Source of the DNA: Neoroseomonas lacus
Lineage (GTDB): Bacteria > Pseudomonadota > Alphaproteobacteria > Acetobacterales > Acetobacteraceae
NCBI RefSeq assembly: GCF_014644535.1
Contig: NZ_BMKW01000002.1
Location: 335,034-399,033, forward strand
DNA length: 64,000 nucleotides
Direction of reading: 5' to 3'
Part shown: in pieces, positions 34,382 through 43,090 of the stretch
Layout of the letters: each line of letters opens with the position of its first letter
Numbering within the stretch: the stretch's first letter is position 1
Translations under genes and position numbers: made by a program
Notes under the pieces: model-generated
The model's input: only the letters and a program-made list of their open reading frames with translations
Database searches by the model: none
What the model was told of the DNA's origin: nothing

Positions 34382-34552
34382 GGAATAGTCATCTTAGACC
34401 AATTCGCGCGGCGCCGGTATCGGGTTGCGCGTGCCCGTCGCGATCTGAGGCATCGCCGTATGCCGTCACGGTTTCGCGAGACGATCGATTCACGCTGGTG
34501 GCGGCCCTTCCACAACCGCTGCACCATTGCAGTGCGGCTCAGGCTTGGGCAC

Positions 34553-35509
34553 ATGGTGTCCATGCCCCGCGGCGACCTATTCCCCGATATCGCGCCCTAC
34601 GAAACCGGCTTGCTACCGCTGTCGGGGGGGCACGTCATGTATTGGGAGCAGGTCGGCAATCCGCGCGGCCAGCCGGTGCTGTTCCTGCATGGCGGTCCGG
34701 GCGCCGGGGCCGGGGCGGTGCATCGGCGTTTCTTTGACCCGGGGCATTGGCGCGTCATCATCTTCGACCAACGCGGTGCCGGGCGGTCGCGCCCGCTGGG
34801 CGAATTGCGCGACAATACGACGCCGCATCTGGTCTCGGACATCGAGATGCTGCGCCGCTTCCTCGGCATCGAGCGCTGGCTGCTGTTCGGCGGCTCCTGG
34901 GGGTCCACCCTGGCCTTGGCCTATGCGCAGGAGCACCCGGAACGGGTGGTGGGCTGCGTGCTGCGCGGCGTCTTCCTCGGGCGCCAGGCGGAGGTGGAGT
35001 GGTTCCTCCATGGGCTGAAGCGCGTCTTCCCCGATGCCTGGGCGTTGTTCGTCGAGCATCTGCCGGAGGCCGAGCGCGGCGACGTGCTGGGCAATTACCT
35101 GAAGCGGCTCTGCCACCCGGACCCGGCGGTGCATCTGCCGGCGGCGCGCGCCTGGAGCCAGTATGAGGGGTCATGCTCGACCCTGCTGCCCTCCCCCGAC
35201 ACCGTGGCGAGTTTCGCACAGGACCGCACCGCGCTGGGGCTGGCGCGGATCGAGGCGCATTACTTCGCGCATGACCTGTTCTTGCCGGAAGAAGGGCTGC
35301 TCGGGCGCATCGGCCGGCTGACCAATATCCCGGCCGAGATCGTGCAGGGGCGCTACGACATGGTCTGCCCGCCGGAGACGGCCTTCGAACTGGCGGCAGC
35401 CTGGCCGGGGGCACGGCTGACGGTGGTGCCCGATGCGGGGCATTCGGCGCTGGAGCCGGGCGTGCGGACGGCACTGGTGGGCGCGGTGGATCGGTTCCGG
35501 CGGCGTTAG
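34553..35509 (+). CDS. pip: Proline iminopeptidase
   Basis: It removes N-terminal proline from peptides. The 318-residue alpha/beta hydrolase has DLFPDIAPYETGLLPLSGGH near the start, the oxyanion region LFLHGGPGAGAGAVHRRFFD (~43-62), RVIIFDQRGAGRSRPLGELR, the nucleophile elbow WLLFGGSWGSTLALAYAQEH with Ser (~117), the acid Asp in GRYDMVCPPETAFEL (~270) and the His in VPDAGHSALEPG (~298), all as in S33 peptidases. ATG at 34562 is an equally good start. tRNA-Arg and the left end of the island follow 26 bases after the stop. Confidence 0.94.
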   Translation: MVSMPRGDLFPDIAPYETGLLPLSGGHVMYWEQVGNPRGQPVLFLHGGPGAGAGAVHRRFFDPGHWRVIIFDQRGAGRSRPLGELRDNTTPHLVSDIEMLRRFLGIERWLLFGGSWGSTLALAYAQEHPERVVGCVLRGVFLGRQAEVEWFLHGLKRVFPDAWALFVEHLPEAERGDVLGNYLKRLCHPDPAVHLPAARAWSQYEGSCSTLLPSPDTVASFAQDRTALGLARIEAHYFAHDLFLPEEGLLGRIGRLTNIPAEIVQGRYDMVCPPETAFELAAAWPGARLTVVPDAGHSALEPGVRTALVGAVDRFRRR

Positions 35510-35535
35510 TCGCGTGGTATAGGGCGCGGCGGTGG

Positions 35536-35612
35536 GTCCCCGTAGCTCAGCAGGATAGAGCACAGGATTCCTAATCCTGGGGCCGTGAGTTCGAATCTCG
35601 CCGGGGACACCA
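35536..35612 (+). tRNA. tRNA-Arg (anticodon CCU)
   Basis: The 77 bases fold as a complete tRNA: acceptor stem GTCCCCG (35536-35542) with CGGGGAC (35602-35608), D-arm with GCTC/GAGC, anticodon stem CAGGA/TCCTG with loop TTCCTAA, anticodon CCT at 35570-35572, T-arm with TTCGAAT, discriminator A and encoded CCA (35610-35612). It reads AGG codons. Its 3' half is repeated at 55695-55740, marking it as an integration site. Confidence 0.96.
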
Positions 35613-35613
35613 C
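35568..35613 (+). repeat. Left attachment repeat (attL) of the island
   Basis: These 46 bases run from the first base of the tRNA anticodon loop through the CCA end plus one base. They match 55695-55740 in 44 of 46 positions; the only differences are GG (35604-35605) against AA. Confidence 0.9.
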
Positions 35614-35941
35614 AGATTTCTTGGGTTTCAGCCCAACCGCCCGCCCCTGCCCTGAAGCACGCCGACCACTGCGGACTTATCTGCGAGCCCCTGCCCAGGG
35701 CGGGCGAATGACTGGCGCACCGCGAGGATCACCAGCGGTCAGGAACAGGACGAACAGCATAAGCTGTTGTTTTTGTTGAAACATTCAGCGACCGACCGCG
35801 CCGCGAAATACCTGCGGTAGCCAACCCGCCGGGAAGGACCCGCCACCACATCTAGGCCGAATGTCGCCCAGCACCATTTCCGGATCACTCGGTGCAATCC
35901 GAGCCTCAGCCTCGCTTACCGTGCGGAGCGCGACCGGAACG
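35614..35941. other. Gene-free left end of the island
   Basis: I see no convincing gene in these 328 bases. This is where an integrase would be expected in a tRNA-targeted island. There are AT-rich patches (for example 35755-35780, AAGCTGTTGTTTTTGTTGAA) not found in nearby core gaps. It is also the 3' flank of the minus-strand operon 35942-42966; no strong hairpin stands out. Confidence 0.6.
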
Positions 35942-36730
35942 TCAAATCGTTACCTCCCGTGTCGCTTCAGATATCTTCCAGGGCATGAGCTTGCGTTCGG
36001 CGATGCGCACCATCGCGTTTAGCGAAAACGCCAGCATCATGATGGCGATAAGGGCGGCGAAGACCCCGGCGGTGTCGAACTGACCGGAGGCACTGGCCAG
36101 TACGAAGCCGAGCCCCCGATTGGCGGCGATCAACTCGCCTACGATCGCGCCGATCAGCGCATAGGGGACCGAGATCCGCAGCCCGGCGAAGACCCAGGTA
36201 ATGGCCGATGGCAGCACGATTTTCCCGAGGACGTGACGCTCATTCGCTCCCATCAGGCGGACGATGGTCACGAGCTCCCGGCTGACGCTGCGCACGCCTG
36301 TGAAGGTATTGAGGAAGACGAGAAAGAACACCACAGTCGCGGTCAGCACGATTTTCATTGACATGCCGATACCGATCCACAGCACGAACAGCGGCGCGAG
36401 AGCAATCTTTGGCAGGCTGTAGAAGGCCAGGATGAACGGTTGCAGCAGGTCCGCCAGGAAGGTGCTCCGGCCCAGCAGCACCCCGGCCGCGATACCGATG
36501 GTGCCGCCGATGATGAAGCCCGCGAAGGCCTCGCTCGCGGTAACCGCGGCATGGAAGAACAGATCGCCGCTGACGATCAGCCGCCGAAAGGCAGCAAGGA
36601 TGGCGCTTGGCTTGCTGACGAAGAACTCGGCAATCAGCCGACCTGAGGCGAGCTCCCAGGCGACCAGGATCGCCATTGCCAGAATCAACCGGTAGACGAC
36701 CATGCGCGTTGGGGTGATCTCGGAGGTCAT
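35942..36730 (-). CDS. ABC transporter permease, SsuC/TauC-like
   Basis: This is the inner membrane channel of a nitrate/sulfonate/taurine-type importer. The 262 residues contain about six transmembrane helices and the EAA loop for contact with the ATPase: RELVTIVRLMGANERHVLGK then IVLPSAITWVFAGLRISVPY (~155-200). The ATG at 36730 (MTSEITPTRM) is preceded by GGGAGAG and overlaps the ATPase stop by four bases. It is the last gene of the operon that starts at 42966. Which compound is taken up cannot be told from the permease. Confidence 0.92.
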   Translation of the reverse strand: MTSEITPTRMVVYRLILAMAILVAWELASGRLIAEFFVSKPSAILAAFRRLIVSGDLFFHAAVTASEAFAGFIIGGTIGIAAGVLLGRSTFLADLLQPFILAFYSLPKIALAPLFVLWIGIGMSMKIVLTATVVFFLVFLNTFTGVRSVSRELVTIVRLMGANERHVLGKIVLPSAITWVFAGLRISVPYALIGAIVGELIAANRGLGFVLASASGQFDTAGVFAALIAIMMLAFSLNAMVRIAERKLMPWKISEATREVTI

Positions 36731-37521
36731 GAACTCTCTCCCCTCGTCTGGGTGAGCATCGGGGTGATCATGTCCCACAGCTCAGCCGCGAGCGCGACAT
36801 AGCGGCCATCGTGACGGAGCCGCAGCAGGTCGCGGTCGCGTGGCAGCGGCGAATCGAGGACCGCGCGGATCGTTCCCGGACGGCCGGAGAAGACGACACA
36901 GCGATCGCACAGCGCCGCCGCCTCATCGAGGTCATGCGTCACGAACAGCACGGTCTTGTTCAGCTGCCGGCTCAGCCGCAGAAGCTCGATCTGCATGTTC
37001 AGCCGCAGCTGCGCGTCGAGCGCCGCGAAGGGCTCGTCAAGCAGAAGGGTCTCGGGATCATAGGCCAGCAGCCGTGCCAGCGCCGCCCGCTTGCGCATGC
37101 CGCCCGAGAGTTGCGAAGGATAGGATTTCTCGAAGCCGGCCAGACCGACAAGCTCCATCAAGGCGGCCACCCTGTCGCGCATCTCGCCACGCGGCCGACC
37201 ATGGATCTCGAGCGGCACCTGGATGTTCGCCGCGACGGTACGCCAAGGCAGCAGGTGGTCGCTCTGCGTCATGTAGCCCGTGCGCAGATTGACGCCCGTC
37301 ACCGGGCCGCCGTCGTACTGCACGGTGCCGCTGCTTGGGGCAAACAGACCCGCCGTCATGTTCAGCAGGGTGGATTTTCCGCAGCCGGAAGGTCCAACTA
37401 ACGTCACGAACTCACCGCGCCGGACGTCGAGATCGATACTGCGCACCGCCTCAACAACCCGGTCGCCGACAGTGAAGGTCTTGCCGACGCCGCGGAACGC
37501 AATGAGCGCTTCCGCCGTCAT
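36727..37521 (-). CDS. ABC transporter ATP-binding protein, SsuB/TauB-like
   Basis: The 264-residue ATPase has Walker A FVTLVGPSGCGKSTLLNMTA (~38-57), Q-loop TGYMTQSDHLLPWRTVAANI (~81-100), signature SQLSGGMRKRAALARLL (~137-153), Walker B PETLLLDEPFAALDAQLRLN and the H-loop LFVTHDLDEAAALCDR. The form SGGMRKR and LPWRTV is typical of nitrate/sulfonate/taurine systems. The start overlaps the stop of the receptor gene (ATGA), and its own stop overlaps the permease start. Confidence 0.94.
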   Translation of the reverse strand: MTAEALIAFRGVGKTFTVGDRVVEAVRSIDLDVRRGEFVTLVGPSGCGKSTLLNMTAGLFAPSSGTVQYDGGPVTGVNLRTGYMTQSDHLLPWRTVAANIQVPLEIHGRPRGEMRDRVAALMELVGLAGFEKSYPSQLSGGMRKRAALARLLAYDPETLLLDEPFAALDAQLRLNMQIELLRLSRQLNKTVLFVTHDLDEAAALCDRCVVFSGRPGTIRAVLDSPLPRDRDLLRLRHDGRYVALAAELWDMITPMLTQTRGESS

Positions 37522-38558
37522 GTCTGCTGGAGCGCTGCCGCGGCGTAGTCGTTCGTCCACGCGGAGCGCGTCGCCTGGGCATCCAACGGCTCGGGCTGGG
37601 TCTCGTTCACGAAGGCGACGATACGGTCGATCATTGCCGGCTCGACCGCCACGCTGTGGGGATATGCAGGGATAGCGTTGCGCCAGACCTCGTCGAACAG
37701 GCCCTTGTCGGTCCGCGAATGCCAGCCGTTCCAGACCGCCTCCCGGGCGCGCATGCCTTCCTCGGCGTTGTGGACGGCCGTCATGGCGCGCTGTTGCGCG
37801 CGCAGGAACCGGATCGCGACCTCGCGATTGCGCGTCAACCAGGATTCCCGCGCAATGACGCCGATGTAGACGAATCCGTCGAGCTGCGGGACCTCGCCGC
37901 GGCCGGCCCAGATCAGTGGCTGCGCGCCGTGATTGCGCACCGCATCCTCCCCGGTCGGCGGCGGGATCACGAAGCCGTCGATGCGGCCGCGCGACATGGC
38001 CGCCAACATGTTCGCTCCGTCCGGGATGGCGGTGATGGTCAATTCGCGATCCGGGTTGATGCCGGCCTGCTTGCACAGGAAGCGCACGAGCTGGTCCGCT
38101 CCACCGCCCACGGAGGAGACGGCGAGTGTCATGCCGCGCAGCGCGCGCAACCGGTCCTGGTAGGTGCTCTGCGCGGTGATGCCCTGCTTGCGCGCCCAGT
38201 CGCCGGACATGGTGATGTTGTCGACGTATTGCACGACAGCCGGGGCGATCATCATCACGTCGCTGCCGCGTGCCCGTGCCCGGAACGCCGATGCCGGCGC
38301 GCCGATGTTGAACTGCGCGTCGCCGCCGGCGACCGCGGCCAGCGAGCGCGCGCCACCATTGGCCCGCACGATATCGACCTCGAGGTCCTGCGCGCCGAAG
38401 TAGCCGAGCGCCTGGGCAGTCAGCGTCACCCAGAACAGCATGTCGAAGCTGGACATCACGACGGTCAGCTTGTCCTTGGCGAAGGCGAGCCGGGCCGGCG
38501 CGCCGAGCCCCGCGGCCGTTCCAATACTCAATGCGCGGCGGGTGATGCGTGTCGTCAT
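37518..38558 (-). CDS. ABC transporter substrate-binding protein, NMT1/SsuA-like
   Basis: The 346-residue receptor begins with a Tat-like signal (TTRITRRALSIGTAAGLGAP, cleavage after LAFA). Family text: KLTVVMSSFDMLFWVTLTAQ, ALGYFGAQDLEVDIVRANGG, the switch region LAAVAGGDAQFNIGAPASAF (~73-92), LRGMTLAVSSVGGGADQLVR and MLAAMSRGRIDGFVIPPPTG. These are as in receptors for sulfonates, thiamine precursors (NMT1/THI5) or aromatic acids. The ligand is not predictable. The gene follows the HpcH aldolase by 13 bases. Confidence 0.9.
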   Translation of the reverse strand: MTTRITRRALSIGTAAGLGAPARLAFAKDKLTVVMSSFDMLFWVTLTAQALGYFGAQDLEVDIVRANGGARSLAAVAGGDAQFNIGAPASAFRARARGSDVMMIAPAVVQYVDNITMSGDWARKQGITAQSTYQDRLRALRGMTLAVSSVGGGADQLVRFLCKQAGINPDRELTITAIPDGANMLAAMSRGRIDGFVIPPPTGEDAVRNHGAQPLIWAGRGEVPQLDGFVYIGVIARESWLTRNREVAIRFLRAQQRAMTAVHNAEEGMRAREAVWNGWHSRTDKGLFDEVWRNAIPAYPHSVAVEPAMIDRIVAFVNETQPEPLDAQATRSAWTNDYAAAALQQT

Positions 38559-38571
38559 GTCCTGTCCTCCC

Positions 38572-39342
38572 TTACGCCTTCAGGCGCTTCATGGCGGCAG
38601 CGAAGCCCTCCTGGAGCACTTCGACATCGCTGGAATAGGCGAGCAGCAGCGCTCCGGCCTCCTTCCATTGCCGCACCTGCTCGGGGCTGAAGCACAGCAT
38701 GGCGCAGGTCTTGCTGTGCCGGCGTGCGGCATCGAGGATCAGGTTGCGCTTCTCGTCGATCATCCGCGCCTGGTCCGGCGTGCCGAAGACGCCCAGATCC
38801 TGCGCGAGGTCTGCCGGGCCCAAGGTCAGTGCGTCGATGCCGTCCATGGCAGCGATCGCATCGAGGTCTGCGAAGGCAGCCCCGGTCTCGAACATCACCG
38901 TGACATGGACCTGTTCGTTGGCGAAGGCACGGCGTTCGGCTACCGGCATGTTGCGATATTCGGTCATCGCGCTCAGGCCGCCATTGCCGCGCAGACCGCG
39001 CGGGGCGTAGCGCGACGCCGCCACGATTTCCCGCGCATGGGCGGCCGATTCCACCTGCGGGCAATGGATGTTCCAGACCCCGACATCGAGCAGCCGCGTG
39101 ATCCATTCCCGGTTGGCGCGCGGTGGGCGCACCGCGATCGGGAAGTCGAGCGCGCGGGCCATCGCCGCCATGTCGGCGATCGTCTCGATGGACATCGCCG
39201 CATGTTCCATGTCAATCCGAGCGAAATCGACGCCGGAAGCCTTCAGCAACATCAGCAAGGACGGGTTGCGCACCATGGTCACCCAGGTGCCGATCTGCAC
39301 TTCGCCGCGCGCAAGCGCCGCGCCCATTCGATTGGCTAGCAT
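38572..39342 (-). CDS. HpcH/HpaI-family aldolase (class II, pyruvate-type)
   Basis: The 256-residue enzyme should cleave 4-hydroxy-2-oxo acids (or a related aldol) to pyruvate and an aldehyde with a divalent metal. Visible: GEVQIGTWVTMVRNPSLLML, the base His in RIDMEHAAMSIETIADMAA (~45), substrate Arg in PIAVRPPRANREWITRLLDV (~70), metal ligand Glu in VTVMFETGAAFADLDAIAAM (~150) and Asp in DALTLGPADLAQDLG (~176). AGGAG lies six bases before the ATG. It sits between the Bug receptor gene and the ABC genes in the operon, which suggests that import and cleavage serve one substrate. Confidence 0.9.
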   Translation of the reverse strand: MLANRMGAALARGEVQIGTWVTMVRNPSLLMLLKASGVDFARIDMEHAAMSIETIADMAAMARALDFPIAVRPPRANREWITRLLDVGVWNIHCPQVESAAHAREIVAASRYAPRGLRGNGGLSAMTEYRNMPVAERRAFANEQVHVTVMFETGAAFADLDAIAAMDGIDALTLGPADLAQDLGVFGTPDQARMIDEKRNLILDAARRHSKTCAMLCFSPEQVRQWKEAGALLLAYSSDVEVLQEGFAAAMKRLKA

Positions 39343-39351
39343 GGTGTTCTC

Positions 39352-40317
39352 CTATTCCGCCCGGATATTCGCCCGGCGCGCGACCTCACCCCAGCGCCGC
39401 GTCTCGGCGGCGACGAAAGCGGCCACTTCGTCAGGCGTCAGGGCACGCGTGGTGATACCGAGCTCGGCGAAGCGCGAGGCCACCTCGGGCATCTGCAGCA
39501 CCGCGTTCACCTCCCGATTGAGTCGTTCGATGATGGGTCGCGGCGTTCCGGCCGGCGCAAACAGCACTCCCCACGTCAATGATTCGAACCCGGGCAGCGT
39601 CTCCGCGATGGTGGGTGCGTCCGGCGCGATGGCGACGCGCGCGGGGCTCGCCACACCAAGCAGCTTCATCGTTCCGGCGCGCACATGCGGCAGGCCGGAG
39701 GAGATGTTGTCGAAGGCCATCTGGACGTTACCCGCCATCAGCTCGGTCATGAGCTGACCGGAGGAGCGATAGGGCACATGCTCCGCCGTCGTGCCGGTGA
39801 GTTGGGTGAACAGCGCGCCGGCCAGATGGATCGAGGTTCCGACGCCGGAGGAGGCATAGTTGAACTGCCCCGGATGCGCGCGCATCTGAGCCACCAGCTC
39901 CGCTACGCTATTGGCCGTTGAGGAAGCCGGCACGAACAGCGCATTCGGCTGCAGGCTGATCAGCGCGATCGGTGCGAAGTCCCGCAGATTGTCATAGGGC
40001 ATGCGCGCATAGACCGCGTTATTGATCGCATGGCTGCTGATCGTGCCGACGCAGAGCGTGTAGCCGTCCGGCGGCGCCTTCGCACAGGCATCGCTGCCGA
40101 CATTGCCGCCGGCGCCGGCGCGGTTTTCCACCACCCAGGGCTGGCCCAGACGCTGGGCCAGCGGCGCGCCAACAATGCGCGCGGTGAGGTCGGTCGTGCC
40201 ACCAGCGCCGAAGGGCACGATGACGCGGATCGGCCGCGACGGCCAGGCGTCCTGCGCCGCGACAGAGGCGGTGACAGCCCACGCGGCCGTGAGACCGATC
40301 AGGATACGACGGAACAT
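39352..40317 (-). CDS. Bug-family (TctC-like) solute receptor 1
   Basis: This is a periplasmic binding protein of 321 residues, of the Bordetella uptake gene family, which binds carboxylates. It has a Sec signal (RILIGLTAAWAVTASVAAQ), the ligand loop RPIRVIVPFGAGGTTDLTAR (~29-48), VVENRAGAGGNVGSDACAKA, the water-bridge region NYASSGVGTSIHLAGALFTQ (~155-174) and EHVPYRSSGQLMTELMAGNV. True TctC works with the TctA and TctB membrane proteins; none is in the window. Spacing is 9 bases to the aldolase and 13 to the preceding receptor gene. Confidence 0.93.
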   Translation of the reverse strand: MFRRILIGLTAAWAVTASVAAQDAWPSRPIRVIVPFGAGGTTDLTARIVGAPLAQRLGQPWVVENRAGAGGNVGSDACAKAPPDGYTLCVGTISSHAINNAVYARMPYDNLRDFAPIALISLQPNALFVPASSTANSVAELVAQMRAHPGQFNYASSGVGTSIHLAGALFTQLTGTTAEHVPYRSSGQLMTELMAGNVQMAFDNISSGLPHVRAGTMKLLGVASPARVAIAPDAPTIAETLPGFESLTWGVLFAPAGTPRPIIERLNREVNAVLQMPEVASRFAELGITTRALTPDEVAAFVAAETRRWGEVARRANIRAE

Positions 40318-40330
40318 CGGCCAGCCTCCA

Positions 40331-41293
40331 TCAACGTGGCGGAGCCTCGCGCTCGGCGCCGATCGCCCGCGCGGTCTCCTCCCATTTGCTCACCTCGCTC
40401 GACATGAAGCGCGTCGCTTCCTCGGGTGAGCATGTCCAGATCGTCGTGCCGAGGCTGTCGTGCCTCGCCACGATGTCGGGGCGGTGCAGCAGCGCCATCG
40501 CATCCGACTGGATCCGCCCGATCACCTCGGGCGGCGTGCCGGCCGGGGCCATCAGGATGCCCCAGACGGTACTGGTGAAGCCGGGCAGGATGGTCTCGCC
40601 CACGGTCGGGATCTCGAGCGCCTGCGATGCGCGACCCGCACCGCACGTCGCGAGCATCTTCATGCGGCCCGCGCGCACATGCGGCAGCGTCGGCGTGACG
40701 GTGTCGAGCATCGCGTTCACGCGCCCGGCGATCAGGTCCGGATGACCCTGCGTGGACCCGCGATAGGGTACGCGCGTCATCTGCAGCCCCGCCTGGTGGC
40801 AGAGCAGTTCCATGCCGAGGGCCCCGAAGGTCGCGTAGCTCGTCTGGCCGGGCCTCGCCTTCACATACGCCACGAACTCCGAGGCGCTGTTCGGCGGGAA
40901 GTCGGGAGCGACGATCAGCGCCTGCGGCGTCTGCGACGTCGTCGTGATGTAGGCGATGTCCCGCATCGTGTCGTAGGGCGTGCGGTACAGTGCCGGGCTG
41001 ATGGAATGCGCCGTGCCGGCGAGGCACAGCGTTGTTCCGTCCGGCGTGGCGCGCGCCATCGCCTCGGCGCCGATCATGCCGTTGGCGCCGGGGCGGTTCT
41101 CGACCGTCACCGCCTGGCCCCAGATCGGGGTCAGATGTTCCGCAAGCAGGCGTGCGGTGATGTCCGATACCCCGCCGGGCGGATATGGGACGATGATGCG
41201 TACCGGCCGCATCGGGCGACCCGACTGGGCCCAGGCGGATCCGGCACCGAGTAGCAACGCTGGCGTGGCGAGCAGGCTTCGTCGTGCGACCAT
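40331..41293 (-). CDS. Bug-family (TctC-like) solute receptor 2
   Basis: The 320-residue receptor has signal ARRSLLATPALLLGAGSAWA with cleavage after AWAQ. The ligand loop is RPVRIIVPYPPGGVSDITAR, and the second loop YATFGALGMELLCHQAGL lacks the usual S-x-G-x-G-T, so ligand contacts differ from receptors 1 and 3. An unusual Glu/Arg-rich tail (ERE then APPR) ends the protein. It lies 14 bases after the RraA-type aldolase gene. Confidence 0.92.
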   Translation of the reverse strand: MVARRSLLATPALLLGAGSAWAQSGRPMRPVRIIVPYPPGGVSDITARLLAEHLTPIWGQAVTVENRPGANGMIGAEAMARATPDGTTLCLAGTAHSISPALYRTPYDTMRDIAYITTTSQTPQALIVAPDFPPNSASEFVAYVKARPGQTSYATFGALGMELLCHQAGLQMTRVPYRGSTQGHPDLIAGRVNAMLDTVTPTLPHVRAGRMKMLATCGAGRASQALEIPTVGETILPGFTSTVWGILMAPAGTPPEVIGRIQSDAMALLHRPDIVARHDSLGTTIWTCSPEEATRFMSSEVSKWEETARAIGAEREAPPR

Positions 41294-41307
41294 GTCCCGC
41301 TTCCTCC

Positions 41308-41967
41308 TCAGCCGCCTTTGGCGAGGCGCGCCGCCTCGCCAATACCCTTGCCGGCACGCACATGCTCGAAGATCCGCTGATCCATCGCCTCGGCCTTCTC
41401 GGCGCGCTCGAAGACTTCCATCAGTCGGGCGCGCGGGATGCAGACGACGCCGGTACTGTCACCGACCAGGATGTCGCCGGGATTCACCGTCACACCTTCC
41501 AGCTTGATCGGGACCTGCGTCACGGCGGTGCGCACGCGGGTGCGGCCGCTGACCGGCACGGCGTGCTTCACGAAGAGGTCCATGCCGCTGTCGATGATCT
41601 CGCCGAGGTCGCGCACGCCGCCATCGATCACGATGCCGGCGATGCCGCGCAGCTTCGCCGCCGTCGCCGCCGCCCCGCCCATCATCGAGACATGGGCGCC
41701 ACCGGCATCGATCGCGATCACCTCGCCCGGCGCGGCGTTGTCCACATAGGCGGGTATGTCGAATTCCTCCGGCGCAAAGGTGCCGAGCGCACCGACCGCG
41801 ACATTCACTGTGAAGGCCGGTCCGGCGAATTTGCGGTCCGCCGCGACGGGGCGGATCGGCGGCACCACCAACCCTTCGATGCCGAGCGCATCGAGTGCGC
41901 CGCCCACCGTGCTCGGACCGATCTCGCGCAGGCGGGCGCAGATGGCGGACATGTCAGTCGCGTTCAT
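41308..41967 (-). CDS. RraA-family class II aldolase (4-hydroxy-4-methyl-2-oxoglutarate/oxaloacetate type)
   Basis: The 219 residues match the RraA/dimethylmenaquinone methyltransferase-like family. Members with the catalytic pair Arg-Asp cleave 4-carboxy-4-hydroxy-2-oxoadipate or 4-hydroxy-4-methyl-2-oxoglutarate to pyruvate; true RNase E regulators lack it. Here the pair is present in GIVIDGGVRDLGEIIDSG (~115-116). Also seen: PSTVGGALDALGIEGLV, DNAAPGEVIAIDAGGAHVSM and NPGDILVGDSTGVVCIPRAR. It is therefore more likely an aldolase or oxaloacetate decarboxylase than a ribonuclease inhibitor. It lies between two Bug receptor genes in the operon. Confidence 0.88.
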   Translation of the reverse strand: MNATDMSAICARLREIGPSTVGGALDALGIEGLVVPPIRPVAADRKFAGPAFTVNVAVGALGTFAPEEFDIPAYVDNAAPGEVIAIDAGGAHVSMMGGAAATAAKLRGIAGIVIDGGVRDLGEIIDSGMDLFVKHAVPVSGRTRVRTAVTQVPIKLEGVTVNPGDILVGDSTGVVCIPRARLMEVFERAEKAEAMDQRIFEHVRAGKGIGEAARLAKGG

Positions 41968-41988
41968 GCTGTATCGTTTCCTTGGCGG

Positions 41989-42966
41989 TCACTGAGGTTC
42001 GATGCGCGCCAGCCGCACCAGGTCGCCCCAGCGCCTGGTCTCGCTGCGTATGAAGTCGGCATAGGCTTCAGGGGAGTCGGAGAGGGACACCTCGAAGCCG
42101 AGCGCTGCGTAGGTGCGCCGCACCTCCTCCGTGTCGTAGCGGGCGCGCAGCGCATCGAAGAGGCGACGGATGATTGCCAGATCGGTGCCGGCCGGCGCGG
42201 CCATGCCCTGCCAGGGCACAAGCTGGAAGCCGGGCAGCCCGGCCTCGGTCAGCGTCGGCAGGTCGGGGGCGAGCGGCGTGCGTGCTGCCGCGGTGACGCC
42301 GAGACCGATCGCGCCGCCCGAACGGATATGCGGCAGCGCATTGGCCGGGTCGGCAAAGGTGAAGGAGAGCTGCCCGCCCAGCAGGTCTGTCACCTGCGGC
42401 GGGATCGAGCGGTACTGCACGCCGAGCGCTTCGAACTGTCCGTCATGCGTCAGCATCACCGCCGCGATCTGCGACGAGCTGCCTGAATAGCCGTAGGTCA
42501 GCTTGCCGGGATTGGCGCGGCCATACGCCACCAGTTGCTGCACGTTGCGCACCGGCAGGGAGGGATGGCTGAGCAGCACCAGCGGCCCAGTCGCGAGGTT
42601 AGACACCGGCGCGAAATCCGCCACCGGATCGTATGGCAGGTTGCGGAAAAGCGCAGTGTTCGCCGCGTGGGTCGAATTGGTGACGACGAGCAGCGTGTAG
42701 CCATCGGGCCGCGACCGGGCGACGGCCTGGGCACCGATGATGCCGCCGGCGCCGGTGCGATTCTCGACGACGACCTGGCCGCCGATCGCCTCGGAAATCG
42801 CGCGCGCCGCCTGACGGCCGACCACGTCCGTGGAACTGCCCGCGGCGAAAGGCACGATCAGGGTGATGGGTCGGCTGGGATAGGCTTGCGCCGTCGCGAT
42901 GCGGGGCAAGCTCAGCAGCGTGGCAGCACCCCCCAGCAACGCCCGGCGGGACGGTCGAATGGACAT
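41989..42966 (-). CDS. Bug-family (TctC-like) solute receptor 3, first gene of the eight-gene operon
   Basis: The 325-residue receptor carries a Tat-like signal (PSRRALLGGAATLLSLPRIA). The ligand loop is RPITLIVPFAAGSSTDVVGR, second loop TYGYSGSSSQIAAVMLTHDG, then PPQVTDLLGGQLSFTFADPA. As first gene of 42966-35942 (gaps of 9-21 bases or four-base overlaps throughout) it is preceded by the 124-bp divergent promoter region shared with the LysR gene. Confidence 0.92.
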   Translation of the reverse strand: MSIRPSRRALLGGAATLLSLPRIATAQAYPSRPITLIVPFAAGSSTDVVGRQAARAISEAIGGQVVVENRTGAGGIIGAQAVARSRPDGYTLLVVTNSTHAANTALFRNLPYDPVADFAPVSNLATGPLVLLSHPSLPVRNVQQLVAYGRANPGKLTYGYSGSSSQIAAVMLTHDGQFEALGVQYRSIPPQVTDLLGGQLSFTFADPANALPHIRSGGAIGLGVTAAARTPLAPDLPTLTEAGLPGFQLVPWQGMAAPAGTDLAIIRRLFDALRARYDTEEVRRTYAALGFEVSLSDSPEAYADFIRSETRRWGDLVRLARIEPQ

Positions 42967-43059
42967 CGGCGTTTCCTCGCCGCCCGATCTGAGAACCCTG
43001 TTCCGGATCCTTCATGGCGGCGACGTCATCTAAGGAGCAGCTCGACTGTTCGACAAATC

Positions 43060-43081
43060 GGAAGATTCAAAGCATTCTTCC
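43060..43081. promoter_or_regulatory. Candidate LysR operator in the divergent promoter
   Basis: GGAAGA-N10-TCTTCC is an exact dyad ending nine bases before the LysR-gene start, in the gap shared with the Bug receptor 3 operon. The overlapping TTCGACAAATCGGAA (43050-43064) also has dyad character. LysR-type regulators bind such interrupted dyads between divergent genes; which one is bound is inference. Confidence 0.5.
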
Positions 43082-43090
43082 ATTTCGCTT

